Positions 45,329 to 55,085 are shown, counted from the stretch's first letter. The stretch is DNA of 64,000 nucleotides from Rubripirellula tenax (GCF_007860125.1 NZ_SJPW01000007.1:621750-685749); one strand, 5' to 3'. Numbers and translations: made by a program. The notes: a model not told the origin generated them from the sequence alone.

Positions 45329-46612
45329 CTATAGTTCTTCTTCAATGACTTCTTTCGTCGCACGGGTACCCAGCGATCCCCACAGCCCGTAAGGGCTTGC
45401 AACCCCTGCTGGAACGGTTCCGGCGGCGGTATGGATACGGTGAACCATGGGCGACGTGCTGCCGCCTGCTTCGATCGAATCCGTAATGAACTTGACGGCA
45501 CCATCACCCATCAGCACGTGGCATCCACCTTGGTGGCGGCTTGAAGGGGGACAGAGCGCGTAGTTCTTGTCTTCTCTGCCGGCACTGACAATCGCAGAGC
45601 CATCGTACAAGCCTTCGGTCGCCAAGCAGGTCGCCGCGTTCGGCGGCAGGACTGTCGTCATGCCCGTATACAACGGACTTCCGCTTGCCCATCGCAATCC
45701 ACGACCGCGACGGCCGTTGGCACCATTGGCAATTCGAGATGTCCCAGAAGCCCAGAACTTCGGGCGAAGTGCGTCGGAGGCATCGTTGCAAAGGGTAGGG
45801 TTCAAAGATAAGTCAGCAGCGGTAAGTCCGGTGCGGCTGTCGCTGCGCTTATCACGGTCGGTCAAATCGGTAATGATTTCACCCATCATGATGGTATTCG
45901 AGAGACCATCCAAAATGTCCCGAAACTTCGACGTTTGTCGGGGGACGAAAAAGCCACGGCAATTGGCGCGAGCCATCTGGCCGGCGTTGCTGGTTCGCGA
46001 GAGCGTGCCGTCGGTCGGTCCGTCCGATGTATTGATGATGGTGTCACCAAGACAGACCGCGTAGTTGATCCGCGCATAGCCGGGTGGCTTGCTCTTGCCG
46101 GGGTCGCTGGGACAACGGAAAGCGGGCGTCTCTTCTGACCAAGGGCCGTAGTGATTGGGGGCAGCGGAAAAGCCACCGTCGTCGTCTGGGTTCGTTCCCA
46201 TCGCTGGGAACGTACTGCCGTTACCGCTTGCGTCCGGAGCACCTGGATTGCTAATTTGTTCCCACAACGATTGGTTTTCGATGAAGGGCAAAAGGCCAAC
46301 GAAGGCGCTCAGGTTCTCATTGTTGGTTCGGCCGGCTTGCGCGACCCCGTTGCCAAGTTCGTCGCCCCACGTTGTCACGCCAGCGTTCAGGCCGGTTCCG
46401 GACTTGTGAGTCGGGAGTTGCTTATACGCACTATGGTAATTGTGAACGCCCAAGCCGATTTGCTTGAAGTTGTTGCTACAACTCATGCGGCGGGCAGCTT
46501 CGCGAGCAGCCTGGACTGCTGGAAGCAGCAGGCCGACCAAAACGCCGATGATCGCAATGACCACCAGCAGTTCCACTAAAGTAAATGCGGAACGGTGAAA
46601 ATTACTTTTCAT
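45329..46612 (-). CDS. DUF1559 protein with prepilin-type N-terminal segment
   Basis: 427 residues. The N-terminus is a type IV pilin-like signal ([20 protein letters not shown]) with a short basic leader, and the conserved [20 protein letters not shown] follows, diagnostic of the DUF1559 (SBP_bac_10-like) family that is greatly expanded in planctomycetes. The C-terminus has the family's [20 protein letters not shown] motif. Members are thought to be cell-surface or pseudopilin-like proteins; function is unproven. AAAGGA lies about 10 nt before ATG 46612. A paralogue lies about 680 bp upstream, with a small lipoprotein gene between; a terminator follows. Confidence 0.93.
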   Translation of the reverse strand: MKSNFHRSAFTLVELLVVIAIIGVLVGLLLPAVQAAREAARRMSCSNNFKQIGLGVHNYHSAYKQLPTHKSGTGLNAGVTTWGDELGNGVAQAGRTNNENLSAFVGLLPFIENQSLWEQISNPGAPDASGNGSTFPAMGTNPDDDGGFSAAPNHYGPWSEETPAFRCPSDPGKSKPPGYARINYAVCLGDTIINTSDGPTDGTLSRTSNAGQMARANCRGFFVPRQTSKFRDILDGLSNTIMMGEIITDLTDRDKRSDSRTGLTAADLSLNPTLCNDASDALRPKFWASGTSRIANGANGRRGRGLRWASGSPLYTGMTTVLPPNAATCLATEGLYDGSAIVSAGREDKNYALCPPSSRHQGGCHVLMGDGAVKFITDSIEAGGSTSPMVHRIHTAAGTVPAGVASPYGLWGSLGTRATKEVIEEEL

Positions 46613-46948
46613 TTCAACGGATCCTTTAATAAAGGAGGAAGTAAAAAAACTAACTATATCGAGAGTGGTTGACTGAGTCGTTCGTTATGGAATACAAGAA
46701 ACCTGAACGACTAGCCTTTAAGCTAAATCCCACACTCATCGGCCGAAGGAATCTCCTTCGGCACGAAAATCTTGCGAGGCGAACAGTGTTCGTTCTCAAC
46801 ACAAAACACACGGTCGCTGCTGAAGTTCTTCTAGCATCGAGGCAACGTCTGGAAAGCCAGGCATTTTTCGAGAGCAAAACCGCGCAGCAACCGATCGCAA
46901 TGGCCAAGCATGCGGACCAGCTCCATTGAACTGATCCAAACGGTGGAC
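46613..46948. other. Intergenic region within the DUF1559 cassette
   Basis: 336 bp between the small lipoprotein and the DUF1559 gene. No gene is seen. It contains a perfect 9-bp, 3-nt-loop hairpin at 46742-46762 and the ribosome binding site of the DUF1559 gene. The presence of a promoter here cannot be excluded. Confidence 0.45.
46742..46762. repeat. Perfect 9-bp hairpin
   Basis: gccgaagga (46742-46750), loop atc, tccttcggc (46754-46762). There is no T-run on the minus strand, so it could be an RNA-processing or stabilising hairpin between the lipoprotein and DUF1559 genes. Confidence 0.55.
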
Positions 46949-47155
46949 CTAAATCCCGCCTCCGATTGGCGTGTCATACTCTTCTTCAATGCTCTTTTGT
47001 TCGGCAGCTGCTGCATCCTCTGCACGCTTCGCGATGTCGGGGTTTTCCGTCACAAAGCTCTTCACTGCATCCGCAGATGGTGCGCCATCACTGCCTCCAC
47101 ATCCGGCAACGCTAAGGCAAGCAACAAAGCTACAAGCAAACAAAAAATGTTTCAT
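46949..47155 (-). CDS. Small secreted lipoprotein
   Basis: 68 residues from ATG 47155 (MKHFLFACSFVACLSVAGCG). A lipobox LSVAGC gives lipidation of Cys19 after signal peptidase II cleavage. The 50-residue mature part is acidic and helical (ADAVKSFVTENPDIAKRAED, ending EEEYDTPIGGGI). No named family. It sits between two DUF1559 genes on the same strand; small lipoproteins next to DUF1559 genes recur in planctomycetes as I recall, suggesting a shared function at the cell surface (inference). Confidence 0.8.
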   Translation of the reverse strand: MKHFLFACSFVACLSVAGCGGSDGAPSADAVKSFVTENPDIAKRAEDAAAAEQKSIEEEYDTPIGGGI

Positions 47156-47231
47156 GATCGTGGTTCTCAAAAATTCCGAATTGAACACTGTAAGACGCGA
47201 AAGTCAGGCAACTCAGTGCCATGACGCTTGA

Positions 47232-47267
47232 GCCGCCTCAAGATCCAGGGAGGTATCAAGAGGCGGC
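47232..47267 (-). repeat. Inverted repeat after the second DUF1559 gene
   Basis: gccgcctc (47232-47239) and gaggcggc (47260-47267), 20-nt loop, 22 bp past the stop of the 47289-48518 gene. There is no T-run, so partial termination or mRNA processing is more likely than full termination. Confidence 0.5.
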
Positions 47268-47288
47268 AAAATATCTGATTGGGAAGCC

Positions 47289-48518
47289 CTAGATCTCTTC
47301 GTCGATGACTTCATTTCCGTTGCGGGTACCGAGGGCACCCCACAGACCGAAGAAGCTTGCCGAACCGAAGTCGTCTGTGTTCCCGTAACTGATCACATGT
47401 TGGCCCGCGGCACCCGAGGCGCCCGACTCGATGGAGTCGGTGATGAACTTGACGGCTCCGTCACCCATCAGCACGTGACAACCGCCCTGGTGGCGACTTC
47501 CGAAAGGAGCGTTGACCGTGGTGGTTTCGTTTCGGCCAGCACAGGCATGGCTGTTGGGCGGGAAAATGGTGTAGCCACCCGAATACCAGGCACGACCCGA
47601 GGCCCACTTATAACCGCGTTCGGTTTCGCCGGGGTTAGAACGCGAAGTGACGGTCGGGTCCCAGAACTGGGGTCGCAGCGGATCAATCCAACCAGCACAT
47701 GCCCGAATGTCGAGCCTGTTATTGCCAGAGTGGTTGTTGCCGCCTGAAATGCCCGCTTGTGTGCGAGTGTCGCTGTCGCCAAGTCCGGTGGGGATTTCGC
47801 CCATGCAAATCGTGTTTGCCAAGCCGTCGGTGACTTCACTGAATGACCGGCCCTTGATTCGGGGGACATAGAAGCCACGTGACTGGCCTTCCAGTTGTGG
47901 TGTGCGTCGGCCGTCGCCATTCCGCCATGGAACTCCGTTACCGCCGATGGCATCCCAACCGTTGTGGAAGATGTAGGAATCGCCAAGACAAGCGGCATAG
48001 TTTGTTCGCCCTTGAGCGGGCAAGCCAACACCAGGATCGCTTGGACAACGCAACGTCGGAACGTTCGTCAACCAAGGATCGTAATTTTCAATGTTGGAGT
48101 GATTCGTCAGACTTAAGTTCGGATCAGGGCCCATTGCTTGAATGGTGCCTGGGTTTGGCGCGGTTGTAGGAACCAGCCAAGGGTTTGAAATCTGCTCCCA
48201 AAGTGCCTGTTGCTCCATGAACGGCATCAGGCCGGGCAAGTGGCTCAGGTTGTTGTCGGTGTTTGCCGTTGGCGGGACTGCAGACGAACCGTAATTGTAC
48301 GTTCCACCCTGGAAGTCTGAAATCTTTTTGTACGCGCTGTGGTAATTGTGGACTGCCAAGCCGAGTTGCTTGAAGTTGTTGCTGCAGCTCATACGGCGAG
48401 CAGCTTCGCGAGCGGCCTGAACCGCCGGCAGTAGCAGGCCGACCAGCACCCCAATGATGGCGATCACGACCAGAAGCTCCACAAGCGTGAAGCCTCTTCT
48501 AGAACTTGTGTTTTGCAT
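47289..48518 (-). CDS. DUF1559 protein with prepilin-type N-terminal segment
   Basis: 409 residues, paralogous to the 427-residue protein downstream. Prepilin-like [20 protein letters not shown], the family block [20 protein letters not shown], then [27 protein letters not shown], and the C-terminal [20 protein letters not shown] are all present. AGGAG lies about 8-12 nt before ATG 48518, a strong site. It is the first gene of the cassette DUF1559, lipoprotein, DUF1559, all on the minus strand. The two paralogues end alike (GNEVIDEEI and TKEVIEEEL), as if processed or recognised at the C-terminus. Confidence 0.93.
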   Translation of the reverse strand: MQNTSSRRGFTLVELLVVIAIIGVLVGLLLPAVQAAREAARRMSCSNNFKQLGLAVHNYHSAYKKISDFQGGTYNYGSSAVPPTANTDNNLSHLPGLMPFMEQQALWEQISNPWLVPTTAPNPGTIQAMGPDPNLSLTNHSNIENYDPWLTNVPTLRCPSDPGVGLPAQGRTNYAACLGDSYIFHNGWDAIGGNGVPWRNGDGRRTPQLEGQSRGFYVPRIKGRSFSEVTDGLANTICMGEIPTGLGDSDTRTQAGISGGNNHSGNNRLDIRACAGWIDPLRPQFWDPTVTSRSNPGETERGYKWASGRAWYSGGYTIFPPNSHACAGRNETTTVNAPFGSRHQGGCHVLMGDGAVKFITDSIESGASGAAGQHVISYGNTDDFGSASFFGLWGALGTRNGNEVIDEEI

Positions 48519-49757
48519 TACCAGACACTCCTAAGAACAAGAAAAAAAGATTGGATATCGAGCCAGTCGATACGAGTTGATTTCGTCACCATTGGCGAAG
48601 AAAGTTCGACGAACGAACACTCTACGTTAGCGCGAAACCGGTGCCGCACCAGCCCAGCCCAATCAAATATCGCAGAAGCCCAGCGGGCGACAATGATCTT
48701 TTGAGTCATGGGGTTGATCATTTGCGACATTGCCGCATTCGCCCAGTCGGCGGCTGCATACCGAGCTAGCGGTTGCTGCAAATTTCGCAAAACCACGCGA
48801 AAAAGAAGGGGACAAGGTGCTGTGCCATGCCCAGTTGGTAGTTGGTCACGTGTGCAGGGTGGAGGGCTAGGCAAAATGTACCCGTTCAACGGGGCGAATT
48901 CAAGTATTTTTTCGTCTAGTGCTCTGTCAACACTCAATTTCAGGGTTAGCGCTTTCGTGGCGTAGGCTTCCAACCTGCGATTTGCAATATCTGCGCATTG
49001 GCAGGCAGGATGCCTGTTTATACCCCACAACTCGTGCAAGCGATTTGGCTCACGATTTTCCGGCCCAACGGGCCATTGGTTTGCCTAGCCCAGGCCATCG
49101 GCCTGGGAAACGATCGGACCAATACGCCGCCCAGGGCCAAAGGCCCGGCAGTTTGCGATGGATGGTTAAACTGCCGGGCCGTTGGCCCTCCGATAGTTAC
49201 GTATTCCCGTCACCCAGCCCTGCGGGCTGGGCTAGGTAAAATGCTGGGCCTTCGGCCCGGAAAATGAACAGCAGACTTGTGGGGTATAAAAAGGCAGGAT
49301 GCCTACCCCACGTTTTCATATTGACAGAGCACTAGCCAAGGCGGTTGTGTCCCCCCCCTCGCGTCATCCGCTTGTTCCAGCGTGGCGTTTGGACATCGAT
49401 AGAACATCGATAGAACAAAGAGGGCTTTGCGACAGAGTCGCGGTCCGTACGAGCCTTGGGAAGACTCGCCAACTTGAAAGCCAACTTCATGCCGCAAGCG
49501 TTCTGCCTCAGTTCTCTCTTGCACAGTGCACCTACATCTAAGCACCGGCATCTAAGCACCGGCATCGGAAGATTTCGCTTGAAAGTGACGCTGTCCAACC
49601 AGGATCGCTCGTACTAGGCTTAGCTCGATGTCGCTTCGACGACGGACGATGTCCATTCAATCAGCTTCCTTTCATTCAGCGGAGCATTCCTATCGTTGCT
49701 GGCGATAAGATCGGCGAGGCTCGTCCTTGGCTCGATCGGCGAGACTCAAGCCGAACA
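48519..49757. other. Long intergenic region holding a MITE-like element
   Basis: About 1.24 kb with no gene. The 48916-49335 part is a hairpin-rich element with perfect terminal inverted repeats (listed separately). At 49536-49563 a 14-bp unit (atctaagcaccggc) is tandemly duplicated. The rest, upstream of the DUF1559 cassette and of the TPR/ASPIC gene, shows nothing further. Confidence 0.6.
48916..49335. mobile_element. 420-bp MITE-like element with 15-bp terminal inverted repeats
   Basis: The ends are exact reverse complements: ctagtgctctgtcaa (48916-48930) and ttgacagagcactag (49321-49335). A second, inner 14-bp perfect inverted pair is tttataccccacaa (49017-49030) / ttgtggggtataaa (49277-49290). 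Between lie several stem-loops with 3-nt loops: 49062-49074, 49089-49107, 49213-49231, 49246-49258, and a larger nested hairpin at 49133-49189 (agggccaa/ttggccct outside, cccggcagttt/aaactgccggg inside). The unit ggcaggatgcct occurs twice in direct orientation (49004, 49293). No transposase frame is present, so it would be non-autonomous. CTAG at both ends could be either TIR or target duplication. Confidence 0.75.
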
Positions 49758-52730
49758 TTGCTTTCCCATGCGGTTGCCCTGCTCTCGCTTTGGGGGCTGT
49801 CGGCGATTGCTGGATGCAATCGGACTCAGGATAAGCCCTTGAAAAAAGCAGCCGAAGCGAGTGTTTCGGATGACCCACTCGGGCAACTGCATCGCGCGGT
49901 TAGCCAACGCAAGTGGCAAGAAGCCTGGCAGTTGTCCAGCGCTGTGTTAACACAACATCCGGATGATGCTGAGGTCATCCAGTTGGTAGCGAGTGCCGCA
50001 CAGAATGTCGGCAAGCTTGACGTTGCTGCCGATCTGATGATTGATGCTTGCCGCGCCGAGTCGTTGGGAAATCCAGCGCGGTTGAATCAGGCGACGGATG
50101 CGTTGTTGAAGGTCGGGCGACTCTACGACTGTATGGATCTATTGGAAGAGTCACTTGAGTCGGATCCGATGCAGCACTCGATCCGACAAACGTTTTACGA
50201 TCTGTGTTGGGGATCGGAAAATCGACGTCGGGCAATCCCTCACGGTCGCTTTCTGGTGCAGCACCGTCGGTTTGATTTGCGGTTGCTTCTGTCACTGAGT
50301 TACACCGAATCGGGAACGGACCGACTGGATTCATTCATCGAATTTGCCAAACGTCATCCGAGTGATAAGCGTCCGCTCGTCGCCGAAGCCAAGCTGCATT
50401 TTGATCAAGGCAAATTTGGACAAGCCGCCACAGTGCTGCGCAGCGTACTGAAGTTGCATCCGGAACATCTGCCTGCGATCGAGCTGCAATGCCGAGTGCT
50501 GGTCGCGTCGGAAGGTGACGGCGAATTTTTGGCGCTCGTTGTCGATGCTCCCGATAGCATCCGCGAGTACACGGGATATTGGCTGGCAGTCGGAGATTGG
50601 TGCTGGTCTCGTCAGCAGGATCGGCAGGCCGTCCGCGCCTATTGGGAAGCGGCGAGGCGGGATGCCGGTGGCCGAGAAGCCTGGGCCAAGTTGGCGACTT
50701 CGCTGGAACAGATCCCTCAGGATGATCACGGACTGGATCAGACAATTATCGAAGCGATTCAAGACCGTGTGGCGTTGCTGACGCGCTTCAGCGATGCAAA
50801 GTCTCAGTTTCGGCATTCTCCGTCTCAGTCCAATACGATTGAAATGTCCAAAGCCGCACAGTCGCTCGGCCGATTGTGGGAAGCCGAAGCGTGGGCGTCG
50901 ATTGCGACGAAGCTACCGCCCGACAAAACCATTTCCGTCAAGCAAGTCCGTGATTCGATCGTTGCAACGATGAATGCAGGAACTCCGTGGCAGTCGGAGG
51001 CGGGCCACCCGGAGCTTGGAATGGATCTGACTAACCTCGCCCTTCCTGAACTCGAGCTGGATCCGCTGAAATCTTCAAAGCAAAGTAACGTTGCGATTCG
51101 CAGGGCAAGCGAACCTGGTCGCATTCGTTTGGTGAACGAAGCGGGTGAAAGATCGCTGAATTTTTTCGGCCGTACGGCTGACGATTTGGATCGCCCCGGC
51201 ATCAAGATTTTCAAGACACTGGGCTGCGGCGGCGGAGCAATCGATTTTGACCTTGATGGCTGGAGCGACCTGTATCTGGCGGCGGCCGGTGGTACTCCGC
51301 CACATCGTGATTCAAATTCAAATTCGCTTTGGCGCAATCAAAATGGGTCCTTCGTCGACGTCACGCGAGGTTCCGAAACAAATGAGACAGGATTTGGTCA
51401 GGGAATCGCGGTTGGTGATGTCAATGAAGATGGTTTTCTGGATCTGTTGGCATTGAACTATGGCGCCAACACGCTGTTCATCAACAACGGCGACGGAACA
51501 TTCACGAACGCTACCGAGCTGATGGAACAAGCGGATCGAAAACTGGACTGGTCGTCCAGTGGCGCCATTGCCGACTTGGACCAAGACGGGCTCGCCGACG
51601 TGGTCGTGCTTAGTTACGGCGATGGTCTCGAGCAAGTGAGCAAAACGTGCGGGGATGGAGGTCGGTCGCGAGCATGTGGGCCGCTGAATTTTTCGGCTTC
51701 TCCCGATCGTTTTCTCCACAACACGGGAACCGGGAATCTGGTCGATCGAACAGAAGCGTGGGGATTGCCCGAGAGCCCAGGCCGAGGATTGGGCGTGACC
51801 ATTGGGGCCTTCGATCACGATCCGGGTGTCGACGTCTTCGTCGCCAATGATCAATCCCCCAATCACTATTGGAGTTGGCCCGAGAACACTGAGCTCCCGT
51901 TCGGTGAGTCAGCCGTTGTAAGAGGGCTGGGATCGAACCATGGGTCGCCGTATCAAGGTTCGATGGGGATCGCAACGGGCGACTTTGATCGCGATGGTGA
52001 TTTTGATTTCTACGTCACCAATTTCGACAAAGAATGCAACACTTACCACGAACAAGTAAACGATGGCGTGTGGCGGGATCAAACGATGGCACAGAAACTG
52101 TATTCGCCGTCTTTGACCATGGTCGGGTTCGGTACGGAGGCCGTCGATCTTGATAATGATGGGGTCTTAGAGTTGGTCGTATCCAACGGCCATGTCGATG
52201 CTGCCTATCCCGAGGACGACTCGGCCCCGCATGCACAGCCGATGCAGGTTTTTCAACGAAATTCGCTGGGCGAATTCGAGTCGATTGAACAGGCCATCGG
52301 AGGCGATTACCTGAGTGCGAATCATGTCGGCCGTGCGTTGTGGACGCTCGACATCAACCGCGACGGGCTGACCGATTTTGCGGTCACGCACCAGACCGAG
52401 CCGGTGGCGTTGCTGGTCAATCGGACCGAAAAGCCGGGAAACTGGATCGGATTGCAGTTGGTCGGTCGCCAGAGTTCTCGCGACGCGATCGGATCAGTCG
52501 TGGAAGTGCATTCCTCTGATCAGCGGTGGATCGCGGCCCTGACTTCGGGTGATGGTTACATGTGCAGCAATGAACGTATCCTTCGCGTCGGGTTGGGCGA
52601 CTTGATTGGCGAATGCGAGGTCACGGTCACCTGGCCCGATGGACAACGCCAAACCTATTCTCATCTAAAGCCCAATACGGATTGGTTGCTCATCGAAGGT
52701 GATCAAAATGCCTTCGATACACGGAATTGA
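49758..52730 (+). CDS. TPR / FG-GAP (VCBS) repeat lipoprotein with ASPIC-UnbV domain
   Basis: 990 residues. The start is unclear: TTG 49758 gives a leader ending in a lipobox (LSLWGLSAIAGC), but with no basic residue before the hydrophobic stretch and no good ribosome site. Residues about 40-330 are TPR-like helices. Residues about 480-830 carry FG-GAP/VCBS propeller repeats with calcium-type loops (DFDLDGWSDLYLAAAGG, GDVNEDGFLDLLALNYG, DLDQDGLADVVVLSYGDG). The C-terminus is an ASPIC/UnbV domain (GNWIGLQLVGRQSSRDAIGS, VTVTWPDGQRQTYSHLKP). This combination is common in planctomycete exported proteins; binding of a surface or carbohydrate ligand is inferred. Convergent with the next sulfatase. 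Confidence 0.88.
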   Translation: MLSHAVALLSLWGLSAIAGCNRTQDKPLKKAAEASVSDDPLGQLHRAVSQRKWQEAWQLSSAVLTQHPDDAEVIQLVASAAQNVGKLDVAADLMIDACRAESLGNPARLNQATDALLKVGRLYDCMDLLEESLESDPMQHSIRQTFYDLCWGSENRRRAIPHGRFLVQHRRFDLRLLLSLSYTESGTDRLDSFIEFAKRHPSDKRPLVAEAKLHFDQGKFGQAATVLRSVLKLHPEHLPAIELQCRVLVASEGDGEFLALVVDAPDSIREYTGYWLAVGDWCWSRQQDRQAVRAYWEAARRDAGGREAWAKLATSLEQIPQDDHGLDQTIIEAIQDRVALLTRFSDAKSQFRHSPSQSNTIEMSKAAQSLGRLWEAEAWASIATKLPPDKTISVKQVRDSIVATMNAGTPWQSEAGHPELGMDLTNLALPELELDPLKSSKQSNVAIRRASEPGRIRLVNEAGERSLNFFGRTADDLDRPGIKIFKTLGCGGGAIDFDLDGWSDLYLAAAGGTPPHRDSNSNSLWRNQNGSFVDVTRGSETNETGFGQGIAVGDVNEDGFLDLLALNYGANTLFINNGDGTFTNATELMEQADRKLDWSSSGAIADLDQDGLADVVVLSYGDGLEQVSKTCGDGGRSRACGPLNFSASPDRFLHNTGTGNLVDRTEAWGLPESPGRGLGVTIGAFDHDPGVDVFVANDQSPNHYWSWPENTELPFGESAVVRGLGSNHGSPYQGSMGIATGDFDRDGDFDFYVTNFDKECNTYHEQVNDGVWRDQTMAQKLYSPSLTMVGFGTEAVDLDNDGVLELVVSNGHVDAAYPEDDSAPHAQPMQVFQRNSLGEFESIEQAIGGDYLSANHVGRALWTLDINRDGLTDFAVTHQTEPVALLVNRTEKPGNWIGLQLVGRQSSRDAIGSVVEVHSSDQRWIAALTSGDGYMCSNERILRVGLGDLIGECEVTVTWPDGQRQTYSHLKPNTDWLLIEGDQNAFDTRN

Positions 52731-52775
52731 CGGTCGGTTGGGGGCAACCGAATCGACAGATTCGCGGCACTTCGG

Positions 52776-54263
52776 CTAGCGGTTTGATTTGAGTTTTGCC
52801 TTCGCCGGCACACGCTGCTTTGGCAACGGTGGTTTCGTCGGCCGTGGACCCTCGAGATCGAAGAATCGCATGTTCTTGCCGACTCGGTCGAAGTCGCCGA
52901 GATCCGAACGCATCGACTCAGCCAGCGCAAGCAACCGCTGGGTAACCTGCGGATGTTGGTCGGCCACATTCGTCGTCTCGCCGATGTCGTTGTCGAGATC
53001 CACCAAGAAAGGAGTATCGAAACCAACGCGATCCTCCGGTGCGATGTGTCGATTCTGTGTGAACGGGGCCACGTCGCTCGGTTCTTTTTCGCGAGGAAGG
53101 TGCAACTTCCATTTGCCTTGACGAACGGCCTGCAGTCGGACTCGCAAGTAGTAAAAATGCGTCTTGTCGGCGTCGGCCTTGTCAAACTCGCCATGGATCA
53201 GATGCCGAATGTCTTCGCCATCGATCACTCGATCCGGCGGAGCCGCGGCACCCGATAGCGCCGCTAACGTCGGCAGAACGTCAAGCGTGCTGGCGATTGA
53301 ATCGCACGTCGTCCCCGCAGGAACTCGGCCGGGGCCCCAAACGATGAAGGGAACTCGCACGCCGCCTTCGAAGGTGGACGTCTTCCCGCTACGAAGCGTG
53401 CCTGCCGAACCGCCGTGGTCGCTTGGTAGATGTCCGTCGGCGTGATTGGTGTTTTTGATCAACCATGGGCCGTTATCGCTTGTGAAAATCACGTAGGTAT
53501 TGTCCGCCAATCCGAGTTCGGTAACGGAGTCAATAATCCGGCCGACGTTAAAATCGATTTCTTCGATGACGTCCCCATACAGGCCGCGTTTGCTCTTTCT
53601 TTTGAACGGTGCCGAAGCATCCAATCGAGTGTGCGGCATGGAATGCGGTATGTAGATGAAGAACGGCTTCGCTTGATTCTGTTTCATAAAACCGATTGCT
53701 TCGTCGGTGTACCGCTGGGTCAGCGTCGCCATATCCGCGTTCGGTTCGATCAGCTCTTCGTTGCGATATAGGTTGGCGATCGTGTCGTTGCTGGTTGGCG
53801 TCCCAAAGAAATAGTCGAAGCCTTGTCGGGTGGGCAGCAGGTCCGCAAAAAAGGCTTTCTGGGAGTGCTTGGCTAAGTCCCACTTTCCGAAGCAAGCGGT
53901 CGCGTAGCCTTTCGTTTTCAAAACCTCCGCCACCGTGATTTCTTCACTGTGAAGAATCGGATGGACCTGTTTTTCGTTTCCGCGTTCGGCAACACGCATC
54001 GGATAGCATCCAGTCATCAGCGCCGCTCGCGACGGTCCGCACACGGGTTGCGCATAGAAGCTTGTGAACTTCATGCCGTCGGCTGCCATCGCATCTAGCC
54101 GAGGCGTACGAATGTCTGGTGACCCGAAACATCCGACGTCGGCATACCCTTGGTCATCGGTGAAGATGACGACAAAGTTGGGCGGATGCTCCTTGGCAAA
54201 TGTCGCTGACGGTACAAAACCCGCCGAGCAGGCCGTCAGAAGTAAAAAGAGGTTCCACGCCAT
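52776..54263 (-). CDS. Secreted sulfatase
   Basis: 495 residues with a signal peptide (NLFLLLTACSAGFVPSATFA). S1 landmarks: NFVVIFTDDQGYADVGCFGS, FYAQPVCGPSRAALMTGCYP with formylglycine site CGPSR near residue 77, KGYATACFGKWDLAKH (His of the usual GKWH replaced by Asp), YVIFTSDNGPWLI. The replacement in GKWD is worth noting, since the histidine helps bind sulfate in characterised members. The C-terminal tail is basic. It is a single gene, divergent from the FucU-type gene by 240 bp, which could share control with it. Confidence 0.94.
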   Translation of the reverse strand: MAWNLFLLLTACSAGFVPSATFAKEHPPNFVVIFTDDQGYADVGCFGSPDIRTPRLDAMAADGMKFTSFYAQPVCGPSRAALMTGCYPMRVAERGNEKQVHPILHSEEITVAEVLKTKGYATACFGKWDLAKHSQKAFFADLLPTRQGFDYFFGTPTSNDTIANLYRNEELIEPNADMATLTQRYTDEAIGFMKQNQAKPFFIYIPHSMPHTRLDASAPFKRKSKRGLYGDVIEEIDFNVGRIIDSVTELGLADNTYVIFTSDNGPWLIKNTNHADGHLPSDHGGSAGTLRSGKTSTFEGGVRVPFIVWGPGRVPAGTTCDSIASTLDVLPTLAALSGAAAPPDRVIDGEDIRHLIHGEFDKADADKTHFYYLRVRLQAVRQGKWKLHLPREKEPSDVAPFTQNRHIAPEDRVGFDTPFLVDLDNDIGETTNVADQHPQVTQRLLALAESMRSDLGDFDRVGKNMRFFDLEGPRPTKPPLPKQRVPAKAKLKSNR

Positions 54264-54503
54264 GAATCAATTCCTGTGTGCCTTGAAATTCAAAGTGCTG
54301 GCAAGTTGGTTCAGGTCACTTCATCGACTTATCGGGCGCGCCTGGTCAGATGATGCCCTGATTTTCTCATTGCGGTTGGTAAACAATACTGTATCAGTTC
54401 AAGCGGCCGTGAAGCTCGCCTGCGTCTTGGGTTAGAATCCGGCAGCCCGCCAATGAACGGCAACGCGTCAAGCTAACTCTCGCGATGGAACTGCTGAATT
54501 ATC

Positions 54504-54938
54504 ATGTTGAAGACTTCGTTGATTCACCCGGGTATCCTTGCTGCGCTGGCCGCGTCCGGCCACTTCTCGCAAGTGCTGATCGCGGACGGCAATTTTCCCG
54601 TCGCTGGCAATCGCGGTCCGAATGCGAGCGTCGTTCACCTCAATCTGACGCCTGGCACGGTGGACGCGCTGACGGTGTTGGACGTATTGCTGACTGCGGT
54701 GCCAGTACAGGCCGCGACCGTCATGGAGGCACCCGACGATTTTCATCCGCCCATTCACAAGCTGTACCGACAACGACTGGACGATGCCGTGACGTGGACG
54801 CAAATGGAGCGTTGGGCGTTCTACGACAAGATCGCATCACCCCGCACAACGCTGATGATTGCCACCGGCGAACAGCGGCGTTTTGCGAATCTGTTACTTG
54901 AAATCGGCGTGGTGAAGCTGGCCGTCGAGTCCTTTTAA
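54504..54938 (+). CDS. fucU: RbsD/FucU family sugar mutarotase (probable L-fucose mutarotase)
   Basis: 144 residues, close to FucU length. The family signature is near the N-terminus: HPGILAALAASGHFSQVLIA then DGNFPVAGNRGPNASV, containing the conserved His and Asp. The C-terminus has IATGEQRRFANLLLEIGVV, where Phe replaces the Tyr usual in FucU. Mutarotases of this family interconvert anomers of fucose or ribose so that catabolic enzymes get the right form. FucU and RbsD are hard to separate by sequence alone; the neighbouring fucosidase operon favours fucose. No fucose isomerase or kinase gene is in the window. Confidence 0.8.
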   Translation: MLKTSLIHPGILAALAASGHFSQVLIADGNFPVAGNRGPNASVVHLNLTPGTVDALTVLDVLLTAVPVQAATVMEAPDDFHPPIHKLYRQRLDDAVTWTQMERWAFYDKIASPRTTLMIATGEQRRFANLLLEIGVVKLAVESF

Positions 54939-55085
54939 CCGCGGCTGGTCTCTTTCACTGGTGGCTATCGTTTTAAATCATTAATATTTATGATGGCCCC
55001 TTTGGACTTCATGGCGTTTTGGGTTCCGCTACGCCCATGCCCGGCAAATTAGCTGCGACAACGGACAGGGCGTCTGCTCGCCGCG

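Noticed and set aside
48969..49267. Hairpin array considered as a CRISPR
   Set aside because: The hairpins differ in sequence and spacing and are not direct repeats separated by equal spacers; terminal inverted repeats point to a MITE-like element instead.
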